This document shows positions 23,894-33,008 of a DNA stretch of 64,000 nt, in pieces (position 1 is the stretch's first letter; every line of letters starts with the position of its first letter). This DNA comes from Candidatus Dormiibacterota bacterium (lineage in GTDB: Bacteria; Vulcanimicrobiota; Vulcanimicrobiia; Vulcanimicrobiales; Vulcanimicrobiaceae), in assembly GCA_035532835.1 (NCBI GenBank), contig DATKQG010000012.1, positions 1 to 64,000 of the forward strand. The letters are read 5' to 3'. Both the position numbers and the translations under genes were made by a program. Under the pieces are notes generated by a model. The model saw nothing but the letters and a program-made list of their open reading frames with translations. It was not told the origin of the DNA and searched no databases.

Positions 23894-25252
23894 TTATCGG
23901 AAGAGTGCGAGTACCGATTGGGCGTTATTGTTCGATTGCGAGAGTACCGACGTTCCTACCTGGACCATAATCTGCAGTCTTGTGAACTCGGTTGTCGCTT
24001 GACCGACGTTGAGATCGCGAATCGACGATTCCGACGCCTGCAGGTTTACGGCTGCGGTAGTGTCGCTATCCGCATCCTCGTTCAAGCGCACAACGACGGC
24101 GCCCAGGTTCGCTTGCTGCGAGAGCACCGTACTTAGCGCGATGTCGATCTGACCGATCGCATCTTCAGCTCCGAGCGATGGATTATTGGCACTCGAGATG
24201 GCGACGTTGATATTCGAGATGCGCAGCGTCGAGGTGTTGGTCGCCTGAATCCCAACCTGAATGACGTCGCCTTCATTGGCACCGGATTGAAAGTTGAACG
24301 CGGGGTTGCTGGGATTCGTTAACGCCGCAACATTTTGACTGACCTTGATATATGCCGTCGTCCCGACATCCGCGGTGGTGATGGCGCCGAGCGTAACCGC
24401 CACGTTATCGAAGCCCGAGTAGTTGCTCGTGAACTTTGCAGTTATATTCTGCGGATGCAAGCCGAGCGCCGTGGTCGCGACCGCACTCGGGCCGAATAGC
24501 GTACCCGATACGCAGACCAGTCCGGTCGCGCTCTCGATGAACGTTTCTTGTACTGCGATCGAGACACCGGTGTTGATAACTTGAAGCTCGATCGTGCCGT
24601 CGACCGTCGATTCCCCTGCGCCGGTGCCGTTCCCGAGCCCCTGCACGCCTGGCAGCGCCGCATTCGGTGTCGTGTTAAAGGCGGTCGGAAACGACGCGAC
24701 CGCCGTCGCGACGAGGAATCCGTAATTGATGCCGCTGGCAGAAGCAACGCCGCCGTTCGTCGCAAGCGCGGAGTTCGCCGTGACGGTGAGGTACGCGTTT
24801 TGCTCCGCTTGGAATCCCGCGTGGCTGCCATCGAGGAGTGCCTGGCCGTTGAAGTTCGTGTTCTGCGAGATCCGGTTGACCTCAAGCAGAAGCTGCGAGA
24901 CCTCGGTTTGCAGATTAGCGCGATCGTTCTGGCTGTTGATGTCGGATGCGGCTTCGACGGCCAGCGAGCGAATGCGCTGAAGAATGTTGGTCGTCGTCGA
25001 CAGGGCGCCGAGTGCGACTTGCGCCGCGTTGTTGGCGTTCTGCACGTTTTGAACGGCGGTATTGAAACCATCGACGTTCGTCTGCAGATTTGTCGCGATC
25101 GCTAAACCGGAAGGGTCGTCGGCGGCGCTGTTGATGCGCAGGCCCGATGACAACTCATTGACGGTCTTTTGCAGCGCCTGCTGATTTCTGTTGAGATTGA
25201 GCTGGACGCTGTTAGCCAACAGGTTGTTTGAAATGCTCAGGCCTTGACTCAA
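23894..25252 (-). CDS. fliC: Flagellin
   Basis: 452 residues from a TTG at 25252; an ATG at 25267 is in frame, but its own codons supply the GGAGGAG ribosome site for the TTG, and SQGLSISNN is a normal flagellin start. The conserved D0/D1 N-terminal helix (NRNQQALQKTVNELSSGLRI NSAADDPSGLAIA) and C-terminal helix (TEFTRLQIMVQVGTSVLSQS NNNAQSVLALF) flank a variable region of ~250 residues that would form the filament surface. No other flagellar gene is in the window. A possible sigma-28-like -10 (ACCGATAG, 25337-25344 complement) precedes it, weakly. The divergent TPR-sulfotransferase may modify it. Confidence 0.93.
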   Translation of the reverse strand: MSQGLSISNNLLANSVQLNLNRNQQALQKTVNELSSGLRINSAADDPSGLAIATNLQTNVDGFNTAVQNVQNANNAAQVALGALSTTTNILQRIRSLAVEAASDINSQNDRANLQTEVSQLLLEVNRISQNTNFNGQALLDGSHAGFQAEQNAYLTVTANSALATNGGVASASGINYGFLVATAVASFPTAFNTTPNAALPGVQGLGNGTGAGESTVDGTIELQVINTGVSIAVQETFIESATGLVCVSGTLFGPSAVATTALGLHPQNITAKFTSNYSGFDNVAVTLGAITTADVGTTAYIKVSQNVAALTNPSNPAFNFQSGANEGDVIQVGIQATNTSTLRISNINVAISSANNPSLGAEDAIGQIDIALSTVLSQQANLGAVVVRLNEDADSDTTAAVNLQASESSIRDLNVGQATTEFTRLQIMVQVGTSVLSQSNNNAQSVLALFR

Positions 25253-25407
25253 GGGACACTCCTCCATGGTTGCGCCGAGACTTCCCGGCTAAGATGGGCT
25301 ATCCATAGCCCTCCCAACGGCGCCGATACACGTTTACTATCGGTAACTCCTGTCGCTTTTATAAGCGCAAAGGCTCGAGCCATCGCGGGCCGAGAACCCT
25401 ATATAAG

Positions 25408-26988
25408 ATGGCATCACTCGAAGACGGGCTGGCGCAAGCGCAGGCGGCGCTCGCCACGGCCCCGGACTCCTGGCGGGCACTGGCCGCCGTGGGGAGCCTG
25501 CTTGCGGCCCTCGGGCGGCTCGAGGCAGCCGTGCCTTTCCTCGAGCGGGCGTTTGCCCTCGGTCCCAACCAGGCGACGGTCGCAAATAATTTGGGTGCCG
25601 CCTATCGGGCACTCGGCCGGCTAAGCGAGGGGCGCGAACTCTTTAGGCGCGCAGCGGCCTTGGAACCGAGCTATGCCGACGCGGTCGCGAACCTCGCCGG
25701 GTCGTATTCGGCCGTGGGGGCGCACGAGGAGGCGGCAGCGGCGCTCGAGGGCTTGATCGCCGAGGGCGTGGATTCGGCCGGAATGCGCGACCAGCTTGCC
25801 ATGGCGCTCTGGGCGGCAGGCCGGGCGCCGGAAGCGATCACGCATTTGGAGCGCGCAATCGCACTCGATCCACGCCACGCCGGCGCCTACGCGCATCTCG
25901 GGCAGATCCACGTGGAGAGCGGCAGCCTACCCGAGGCGAAATGGGCCTATCTCAAGGCGATTGAAATTGCGCCGGAGCGGCCCGAGTACTACCGTTTTTT
26001 GATCGAGGTCGATGCCGAGGCACTCGAACCGCACCACCTCGCCTCGCTCTCTTCCATGCGGCCGGACGACCTTTCGATCGACGATCGCATCGAACGAGAC
26101 TTTGCGTTGGCCAGAGCGGCGATGCGTACCCGCGACACGAGCGTCGCCTTCCAACACTTCGCAGCGGCAAATGCCGCCGCGCGCTCGCAGCGCGCGTACG
26201 AAGAGCGCCAGACACTCGACGCATTTATCGGTATCTCCGAAACCTTCACGCAATCTTTCATCGCAGCGCGCGAAGGCACGGGAGACCCCTCCGAACTGCC
26301 GGTGTTCGTCTTCGGGATGCCGCGGTCGGGGACAACCCTCATCGAGCAGATGCTGGCCAGCCATCCGGATGTCGCGGGCGGCGGCGAACTCGGGCTTTTC
26401 GAGGATGTCGTGCAGGAACGGGAAGGGCCGCGCGAACTGCGCGAGATCGGCGCGGCATACGCCGCAGCGCTTCGTGCGATCGCTCCCGGCGCGCTACGCG
26501 TCACCGATAAAATGCCCGCCAACTTTCGCTATGCCGGGTTCATTCATCTCGCGCTCCCGAACGCGCGGATGATCCACGTGCGTCGCGACCCGATCGACAC
26601 ATGTTTTTCGTGCTTTACACAGCATTTCCGCAGCGAGGGGCTTGCATGGACGTACGACCTAGGCGAAATTGGCCGCTACTACCGCGGCTACTTCGAATTG
26701 ATGGAGCACTGGCGACGCACCCTCCCGAACGGAGCGATACTCGAAGTGCAATACGAGGATCTCGTCGACGACTTCGAAACGCAAGCGCGCCGCATCGTCG
26801 CGTACTGCGGCCTGACCTGGAACGACGCGTGCCTAACGTTCCACCAAACCAAGCGTGCCATAAAGACCGCGAGCGTCGCGCAGGTACGCCGCCCGCTCTA
26901 TCGCTCGTCGATCGGGTATTCGCGCCCATTCGTGCCGTATCTCAGTCCGCTGCTCGACGCACTCGGCCCAACGCGTCAACGCTTGTAG
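25408..26988 (+). CDS. TPR-sulfotransferase fusion protein
   Basis: 526 residues. Residues ~1-190 hold about five tetratricopeptide repeats (for example AVPFLERAFALGPNQATVAN, NLGAAYRALGRLSEGRELFR, AITHLERAIALDPRHAGAYA). Residues ~295-520 are a sulfotransferase domain with the PAPS 5'-phosphosulfate loop FGMPRSGTTLIEQML (~residue 302) and the 3'-phosphate motif RRDPIDTCFSCFTQHF. Such fusions act on proteins or glycans, with the TPR part binding the acceptor. The gene diverges from the flagellin, 155 bases apart, as TPR-glycosyltransferases often do. Modification of flagellin is a testable guess. Confidence 0.88.
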   Translation: MASLEDGLAQAQAALATAPDSWRALAAVGSLLAALGRLEAAVPFLERAFALGPNQATVANNLGAAYRALGRLSEGRELFRRAAALEPSYADAVANLAGSYSAVGAHEEAAAALEGLIAEGVDSAGMRDQLAMALWAAGRAPEAITHLERAIALDPRHAGAYAHLGQIHVESGSLPEAKWAYLKAIEIAPERPEYYRFLIEVDAEALEPHHLASLSSMRPDDLSIDDRIERDFALARAAMRTRDTSVAFQHFAAANAAARSQRAYEERQTLDAFIGISETFTQSFIAAREGTGDPSELPVFVFGMPRSGTTLIEQMLASHPDVAGGGELGLFEDVVQEREGPRELREIGAAYAAALRAIAPGALRVTDKMPANFRYAGFIHLALPNARMIHVRRDPIDTCFSCFTQHFRSEGLAWTYDLGEIGRYYRGYFELMEHWRRTLPNGAILEVQYEDLVDDFETQARRIVAYCGLTWNDACLTFHQTKRAIKTASVAQVRRPLYRSSIGYSRPFVPYLSPLLDALGPTRQRL

Positions 26989-27011
26989 AACACGCCCCGG
27001 AACGCGCCCAG

Positions 27012-27357
27012 CTCGGCCTTCTTCAATCTGCTGCCCGCGTATCCGATGGACGGCGGGCGAATCGTCCACGCGCTCGCTTGAGGCGCGACGCACAGCCGAG
27101 CGAAGGCGATAAAAATTGCCGGAACGCTCGGCACGATCATGTCGGTATTGCTGGGCTTGTGGGGCGTGTTTTTACTCGTCGCAGGCTTTACGGTTGCGGG
27201 CGTATCGTTGAGCGATTTTGCTAAAGCCGCGCCGCAAAACGGCACGTGTACCGTCACGTCGATCATGACTCCCGTGGCACGACTCGCGCATGTCGACGCG
27301 GACACCAATGCGCTCGACGCAATGAAACAGCTCTCGAGTTCGGGCTTCCACCAACTG
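27012..27357 (+). pseudogene. Decayed partial copy of the M50 protease gene
   Basis: Nearly identical in sequence to parts of the intact site-2-protease gene at 49342-50475: it begins at the CCTTCTTCAA block (residue ~150 of the intact protein), keeps [13 protein letters not shown], then has Trp changed to stop (GCTTGAGGC for GCTTGGGGC), loses in frame the bases matching 49963-50187 (225 bases, 75 codons) and ends at CCACCAACTGC. There is no start, no HELAH motif and no CBS pair. It is not expected to encode a working product. The high identity implies a recent duplication. Confidence 0.85.
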
Positions 27358-27360
27358 CTA

Positions 27361-27460
27361 AAACGAACGCTCGAAATCGATCGCACATGACCGCGACGTT
27401 CCTCGGATCCGGAACGAGCCAGCGCTAACCGCCGGCGGTTACCGGTGAGGCACGCCATCG
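27361..27460 (+). pseudogene. Fused remnant of LuxR-regulator and deaminase gene ends
   Basis: The first ~70 bases match the 3' end of the LuxR gene at 13707-14642: the frame reads TNARNRSHMTATFLG before a stop, against TNARNRSQMIATLLG in the intact gene. The next bases (CAGCGCTAACCGCCG, then GGTTACCGGTGAG) match the reverse 3' end of the deaminase gene at 14641-14712 with about 40 bases removed. It joins directly to the M50 remnant, so two loci that are 35 kb apart in the window are joined here. Not coding. Confidence 0.8.
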
Positions 27461-28648
27461 TCAAAACGGTCCGCTAAGAGGCTCGAATCGTTCTGCCAGC
27501 GCGAGCAGCTTCGCGTCCATTCCTGCGGGAGCGACGAGTTGCGCCCCAATCGGCAAACCATCGCGTGAACGCCCCACGGGAAGCGTGAGGCTCGGTGTTC
27601 CGAAGAACGACCACGGGGCCTGCGAACGCGCATCGCCGGTCGTCTCGCGGCTTGGGGCGGGTCCGACGCACGTGGTCAGCAACGCATCGATGCCGGAGAA
27701 TAGCGGCGCCAGTTTCAAACGCAGCTCCTCCCTCAGGTCTAGCGCGGCTCGATAAGCATCCTCATCGATGGCCTCGCCTCTACGCACCAGAGCACAAATT
27801 TCCGGCGGCCGGTCGCGCTCGCGCAGAAATGGCAAGGCGGCGGCGACTTCGAAGGCCACGATCGTTTTGAGCGGATCCAATGTGGCCCGCGCAACAGCTC
27901 CAAAGTCGCGAGGCACGACGTCCGCAAAGTCCGCGAGCCGGTGCGCGAATCCCTCGAGCGCTGCGTGGGCCTCGTCGCCGTAGTACTCCGAAAAAAGCTC
28001 CATATCGACGGCAATCAGCGGCCGCTCCGGCGCCACCGCCGACGTCAGGCTCGGGATCAACACCCGCGCGACGCGTGTGACCATTCCGACATCGCGAGCA
28101 ATGATGCCGACGTGATCGAGAGAGTGTGCGAGCGGCAAAATGCCGCGGGTTGAGATGCGCCCGTAACTCGGTTTGAAACCAACGACCCCGCAGAAGCTCG
28201 CCGGACGCAACGTCGAACCGACCGTTTGCGTGCCGAGTGCGAAGTCGACGTGCCCGGCTGCCACGGCCGCGGCGCTACCGGCGCTCGAACCCCCGGGCGT
28301 GCGTGCCGGATCGTGTGGGTTGCGCGTCGGCGCCGGATCGAGATACGCAAACGCCGTCGTGTGCGTTTTCCCAAGGATCGCCGCACCGGCGTCGCGCAGC
28401 GCAGCGACGCACGGCGCATCTGCGGTCGGAGACATGTCATGAAAATCAACCCCAAAGCGCGTCGGCATGCCACCCACGTCGATGACGTCCTTAATGCCGC
28501 ATGTCAACCCGGCAAGTGGTCCTTCACCGGCCGGTGCGGGATTGGGATCGATGAAGACCCACGCCTCGATTCCGCGATCGGAACCGTCACCCGGAACCGA
28601 TGGTGCATGCGTCGCATTTTTCATGTTCGCTCCCTTTGATTCTGTCAT
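27461..28648 (-). CDS. Amidase (amidase signature family)
   Basis: 395 residues; the start ATG overlaps the bioB stop (ATGA). The Ser-cisSer-Lys triad can be placed: Lys53 in CGIKDVID, cis-Ser122 in [12 protein letters not shown] and nucleophile Ser145 in [13 protein letters not shown]. Family enzymes hydrolyse amide bonds of diverse small molecules; this one is shorter than GatA (~480) and has no GatB/C partner, so a general amidase is more likely. It is the last gene of the biotin-carboxylase operon, where it could supply a free acid for the CoA ligase; substrate unknown. Confidence 0.85.
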   Translation of the reverse strand: MTESKGANMKNATHAPSVPGDGSDRGIEAWVFIDPNPAPAGEGPLAGLTCGIKDVIDVGGMPTRFGVDFHDMSPTADAPCVAALRDAGAAILGKTHTTAFAYLDPAPTRNPHDPARTPGGSSAGSAAAVAAGHVDFALGTQTVGSTLRPASFCGVVGFKPSYGRISTRGILPLAHSLDHVGIIARDVGMVTRVARVLIPSLTSAVAPERPLIAVDMELFSEYYGDEAHAALEGFAHRLADFADVVPRDFGAVARATLDPLKTIVAFEVAAALPFLRERDRPPEICALVRRGEAIDEDAYRAALDLREELRLKLAPLFSGIDALLTTCVGPAPSRETTGDARSQAPWSFFGTPSLTLPVGRSRDGLPIGAQLVAPAGMDAKLLALAERFEPLSGPF

Positions 28649-29646
28649 GTCGCGAGCGCGGTCATTCCGAGCCGCACGAACAGCCGCGCGTCCTCGTCCG
28701 GTTCCGGATTCGGTGTCGTGAGCAGTTTCGGACCCGCGAAGATCGAGTTCGCGCCGGCGAGAAAACAGAGCCCCTGCAACTCGTCGCTCATCTGTTCTCG
28801 GCCTGCCGAGAGTCGCACGACGGTCGCCGGCATCGTGATGCGCGCGGCCGCGATCGTACGCACGAACTCGATGGGATCGAGATCCTCGTTCCCGGCCAGC
28901 GGCGTTCCCTCCACGCGCACCAGGAGATTGATCGGTACGCTCTCGGGATGCTGTGGCAGTGTTGCGAGTGTTGCGATCAACCCGATGCGGTCCTCGGGAG
29001 ATTCACCCAGCCCGACGATTCCACCGCAGCAGACGTTGATTCCCGAATCCCGCACGTGCGCAAGTGTCTGCAACCGGTCGTCGTACGTGCGCGTGCTGAT
29101 GATGTGCCCGTAGAACTCCGGCGATGTATCGAGATTGTGATTGTAATAGTCGAGTCCGGCGTCCTTGAGCCGCTGCGACTGCGGGGCGGTGAGCATTCCT
29201 AACGTCACGCACGTCTCGAGGCCGAGTGCCTTCACGCCCTCGATCAACGTGCAGACGCGCTCCAGATCGCGATCGCGCGGCGAGCGCCAGGCGGCGCCCA
29301 TACAGAACCGCGTCGCCCCGGCGTCCTTCGCTTCCCGCGCCGCGGCGAGCACCGTTTCGAGGTCCAGAAGAGCGGTTACAGGCAGCGCGGTATCGTGCCG
29401 AGCGCTCTGCGGGCAGTATGCGCAATCTTCCGAGCAGCCGCCCGTCTTGATCGAGAGCAGCGTTGATATTTGTACGACATCCGGTTCAAAGTGCGCTCGA
29501 TGCGCAAGCTGCGCGCGGAAGATCAGTTCCGGCAAGGACAGCGCGAAGAGCGCGCGCACTTCTTCGCGCGTCCAATCGTGTCGGGGGACTCCCCATTCGG
29601 AGGATTGTGCGACATCGCGGGTCTGGGAGAACCTTTGCGGCATCAT
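28645..29646 (-). CDS. bioB: Biotin synthase
   Basis: 333 residues from ATG at 29646, ten bases after GGAG; the longer frame adds 20 unlikely residues. Radical-SAM enzyme that inserts sulfur into dethiobiotin. The 4Fe-4S Cys triad is [13 protein letters not shown] (Cys71, Cys75, Cys78); later conserved parts are [49 protein letters not shown] and a closing [20 protein letters not shown]. It is inside an operon that encodes biotin-dependent carboxylase subunits, which explains the local need for biotin. bioF, bioA and bioD are not in the window. Confidence 0.96.
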   Translation of the reverse strand: MMPQRFSQTRDVAQSSEWGVPRHDWTREEVRALFALSLPELIFRAQLAHRAHFEPDVVQISTLLSIKTGGCSEDCAYCPQSARHDTALPVTALLDLETVLAAAREAKDAGATRFCMGAAWRSPRDRDLERVCTLIEGVKALGLETCVTLGMLTAPQSQRLKDAGLDYYNHNLDTSPEFYGHIISTRTYDDRLQTLAHVRDSGINVCCGGIVGLGESPEDRIGLIATLATLPQHPESVPINLLVRVEGTPLAGNEDLDPIEFVRTIAAARITMPATVVRLSAGREQMSDELQGLCFLAGANSIFAGPKLLTTPNPEPDEDARLFVRLGMTALAT

Positions 29647-29715
29647 CGATCGTTCAGCTCCTGAATTGCGCGAGTACATCTGCGTCACTCTCCGCCGGTT
29701 CCACATCCGGGCAAG

Positions 29716-31839
29716 CTAAGACTGCGCGACTTCGATCAAAAGCGCGTCAACGACGATGGCTCCGCCTGGAAGTACTTTCACCGGATTGAGATCGAATTCT
29801 AGGATGCTCTCGGCGTGATCTGCCGCAAGGCGCGACACGTTGACCAAGAGTTCGGCCAGCGCATCAACGTTGGCAGCCGCGCGGCCACGCAGCCCGGTAA
29901 GGATCGGAAAGCCGCGTAGCTCGCGCAACATCTCGTGTGCATCGGTAAGGGCAAGCGGCGCCGCCCGGAAACTAACGTCGGCGAGCACCTCGACGAAAAT
30001 CCCCCCCAACCCGGCCATCACGACGGGGCCAAAAACGGGGTCGAGCTGGACGCCGACGATGGCCTCTTCGCCGCCTTCGATCATCTTCTGCACGAGGACG
30101 CCGTCGATTCGCGCTTTCTCGTCGTATGCGCGCGCAGCGGCGAGCACGGTATCGTACGCGCGGCGCACTTCCGCATCGTCCTTCACACCGAGGACGAGAG
30201 CGTGCGCATCACTTTTATGCTGGATGTCGGGTGATTCGACTTTGATCGCGACCGGATACCCGATCGCTCGTGCCGCCTCGACCGCGTCGGACGCGGTCGA
30301 GCTCACCCGCCACGGCGCGACTTCGATGCCGTACCGCTGCAGCAGGTCGAACGTCCGGCCGGCGGGTGCGACAACCCGCGGTTTTTCCGGGCCGGACGGC
30401 GGAGTAACATCGTGGCGCGGTACCGAGCGTGCCGAAGGCGAGTTGCTGGACCTTGTAGCCAGAGCGCTGTCGCGGCGCTGCGCGTAGCGCACGAGTGCGC
30501 CGGCTGCGGCGACGGCTCGCGTCGCGGTCGGAAGCGCGCACATGCCCAGCTCGGACATCTTCTCGCGCGCGCTTTGCGGCGCGGCTGCCCACGCAATGAG
30601 GAACGGTTTCTCCGTGCCTGCCAAGACGGCACGAAACTGTTCGATGATCGTGTCGGCGAATTTGTCCATGAGGCCCAAATAGAAGACGCCGATGTCGACG
30701 TTCGGATCGGCGAATACGATCTCGAGCGTCTCCCGCAACAGGCGGGGCTCGGCGATGAATTGGGCCGTGATATCGATCGGGTTTTTGATCGACCCAAACG
30801 CCGGGACGACGTTCCGCAGCGCGGCCTGCGTCGCTTCGCTCAAGGTAGCCGTCTGGAGCCCTTCGGCCTCGGCCTTGTCGGCCATGAGCACCCCGGCCCC
30901 GCCGGAATGCGTGACGAGTGCGATCCGCGGCCCTTGCGGGAGCGGGCACATCGCGAACGCGGCGACGAAGTCGAGCAATTCGTCCTCGTCGTCGACGCGA
31001 ACGATTCCCTTTTGCCGGAACACGCCCGAGTAGACCCGGTCCGATCCGGCCAGCGAGCCGGTGTGCGAGAGTGCCGCCCGGGCGCCCGCCGCCGATCTAC
31101 CGACCTTCGCGATCACGAGAGGCTTTCCGAGCGCAAGTGCCTCATCGGCAACGGCCAACAGCTTTGGGCCATCCTTCAGACCCTCGATGTAGCCGGCAAC
31201 GACGCGTACGCGGTCGTCGCGCACAACGTACTCGAGCAAGTCTGCGAACATCAGATCTGCCTCGTTGCCGGAGTTGACGAAGTAGCCGAGCGACAATCCC
31301 CGCTCGCGCAACAAGGCAACGAGCGCCGTGCCGAACGCACCGCTCTGCGTGACGAACGCTATCGGCCCGCCGACAACCGAACCGTCTCCGGCCTGGCTGA
31401 ACGTCGCAAGCACGTGTTCGTACGCATTCCAAAATCCGACCGTATTGGGCCCGCAGACGGGTATGCCCCCGCGGCGTGCCAGCGCCGTAAGTTCTCGTTC
31501 ACGTTCCTTTCCGCGCTCGTTCATCTCTGCGAAGCCGGAACTGAAGATGACCGCGCCGCCCACGCCTTTTTCGATGCACGCTTCGAGCGCACCAAAAACC
31601 GCTTCCGCCGGAACGGCGATGATCGCTAAATCCACGGTGCCCGGGATCGCGCGAACGTCCGCATAGCATGGCAATCCCGCGAGAGTTTGGTATTTGGGAT
31701 TGATCGGATAAATCGGGCCTTCGTATCCTTTATCGAGAAGAAACTTCAACGGACGGCCGTTGATTTTCCGAAAGTCTTCCGAGGCGCCGAAAATGGCGAT
31801 CCCGTTTGGCGCAAAGAAGCGTTGCAGGTTCGAGGTCAT
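29716..31839 (-). CDS. ADP-forming acyl-CoA synthetase (fused alpha-beta)
   Basis: 707 residues from ATG at 31839, overlapping the thiolase stop by four bases. Domain order: CoA-binding (residues ~8-125, IAIFGASEDFRKINGRPLKF), succinyl-CoA-ligase-like with the His loop ALSHTGSLAGSDRVY (residue ~255), a flavodoxin-like domain, and a C-terminal ATP-grasp part (~480-705, QRYGIEVAPWR, GYPVAIKVESPDIQHKSDAH). Enzymes of this type make acyl-CoA with ATP, or ATP from acyl-CoA, via a phosphohistidine. Preferred acid unknown. In the operon it links thiolase products or free acids with energy conservation. Confidence 0.9.
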   Translation of the reverse strand: MTSNLQRFFAPNGIAIFGASEDFRKINGRPLKFLLDKGYEGPIYPINPKYQTLAGLPCYADVRAIPGTVDLAIIAVPAEAVFGALEACIEKGVGGAVIFSSGFAEMNERGKERERELTALARRGGIPVCGPNTVGFWNAYEHVLATFSQAGDGSVVGGPIAFVTQSGAFGTALVALLRERGLSLGYFVNSGNEADLMFADLLEYVVRDDRVRVVAGYIEGLKDGPKLLAVADEALALGKPLVIAKVGRSAAGARAALSHTGSLAGSDRVYSGVFRQKGIVRVDDEDELLDFVAAFAMCPLPQGPRIALVTHSGGAGVLMADKAEAEGLQTATLSEATQAALRNVVPAFGSIKNPIDITAQFIAEPRLLRETLEIVFADPNVDIGVFYLGLMDKFADTIIEQFRAVLAGTEKPFLIAWAAAPQSAREKMSELGMCALPTATRAVAAAGALVRYAQRRDSALATRSSNSPSARSVPRHDVTPPSGPEKPRVVAPAGRTFDLLQRYGIEVAPWRVSSTASDAVEAARAIGYPVAIKVESPDIQHKSDAHALVLGVKDDAEVRRAYDTVLAAARAYDEKARIDGVLVQKMIEGGEEAIVGVQLDPVFGPVVMAGLGGIFVEVLADVSFRAAPLALTDAHEMLRELRGFPILTGLRGRAAANVDALAELLVNVSRLAADHAESILEFDLNPVKVLPGGAIVVDALLIEVAQS

Positions 31840-33008
31840 ACAACGCGCTCGATCGCGATGCTTGCGCCTTGGCCACCGTTTCCGCAAATCATCGCGAGCC
31901 CGTAGCGTCCGCCAAGCGTCTCTAATTGGTGCACGAGGTTGAGGACGATGCGAATCCCCGACATCGCGATCGGGTGACCGATCGCGATCGCCCCGCCCCA
32001 CACGTTGACTCGTTCCTCGTCGAGTTTGAGGTCGCGGATACAGGCCAGCATCTGCGCCGCAAAAGCCTCATTGACTTCGATAAACGCAAACTCATCGATC
32101 TTCATCCCGAGACGCGCCAGGAGCTTGCGCGTCGATGCGACCGGAGCGATGGGGAAATCGGCCGGATCGACGGATGCCATGGCCATTCCGATGATCCGCG
32201 CACGCGGATTGCGTTTCAAACGCTTCGCACCATCCTCGGTCGTAAGCACGAGGGCCGCAGCCCCATCGGCGAGCCCGCACGCATTGCCCGCCGTCACGGT
32301 TCCGTTCTTATCGAACGCGGGCCGCAATTTCGCGAGCGTCTCGTGCGTTGAATCCGGGCGCGGAAGCTCGTCGGTTTCAAACACGTCCGGCGGGGCGCCG
32401 CCCGTCGAGAGCGGCGCTATCAGGGCGTCGTCGGCATGGGATTCCCGAGCCCGCGACCAACGATGCTGGCTGCGTAACGCAAAATCGTCCTGTTCTTCCC
32501 GCGATATTCCGTAACGTAGCGCAAGGGCGTCGGTCAAAGCGCCCATATGCTTGCCGGTCATCGGATCGATGAATCCGTCGTGATACATCGCGTCCACCAA
32601 ACTCGCGGTACCCATTCGCGTCCCCCAACGCACGTCGAAGGTAAGGTGCGGAACGCTCGACATATGCTCCACACCCGCGGCAATGGCCACATCGGCTTCG
32701 CCTTGTGCGAGCGCGTTCGCGCCGGTTGAGATCGCCAGCATTCCGGAGAGACATGCCTGCTGCACCGTGAAGGCCGGCGTCGTCACGGGCAGGCCTCCGG
32801 CGATTGAAATAAGCCTTCCTGGATTCGGACCGTTTCCTGCTTGGCGCGCGAGGCCAACCGTGCAAAGACCCACGTCCGCAGCCTCGAGCGCCGTGTACGC
32901 GAGCGACGCCGTAACGGCGTGCGCGCCAAGATCGACCGCCTTTAGCTGCCGCAACGCTCCGCCGAATTTGCCCACGGGCGTTCGGACGCCGCCGATAATC
33001 TGAATCAT
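31836..33008 (-). CDS. Thiolase (acetyl-CoA acyltransferase)
   Basis: 390 residues. Nucleophile Cys86 in QQACLSGMLAIS; active-site His in GGAIAIGHPIAMSG; second catalytic Cys in AMICGNGGQGAS, where most thiolases have CIGGGQG. Also VNEAFAAQML. The type is degradative/biosynthetic thiolase II family, cleaving or making beta-ketoacyl-CoA. Its start overlaps the carboxyltransferase stop by four bases. With the carboxylase set it could turn over a C4 or larger acyl-CoA; direction not determined. Confidence 0.93.
   Translation of the reverse strand: MIQIIGGVRTPVGKFGGALRQLKAVDLGAHAVTASLAYTALEAADVGLCTVGLARQAGNGPNPGRLISIAGGLPVTTPAFTVQQACLSGMLAISTGANALAQGEADVAIAAGVEHMSSVPHLTFDVRWGTRMGTASLVDAMYHDGFIDPMTGKHMGALTDALALRYGISREEQDDFALRSQHRWSRARESHADDALIAPLSTGGAPPDVFETDELPRPDSTHETLAKLRPAFDKNGTVTAGNACGLADGAAALVLTTEDGAKRLKRNPRARIIGMAMASVDPADFPIAPVASTRKLLARLGMKIDEFAFIEVNEAFAAQMLACIRDLKLDEERVNVWGGAIAIGHPIAMSGIRIVLNLVHQLETLGGRYGLAMICGNGGQGASIAIERVV

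Noticed and set aside
26989-27460. Insertion sequence as cause of the mosaic remnants
   Set aside because: No transposase frame, terminal inverted repeats or target-site duplication could be seen.
30412-31629. 405-residue plus-strand ORF
   Set aside because: Antisense of the ADP-forming acyl-CoA synthetase, which has full family motifs.
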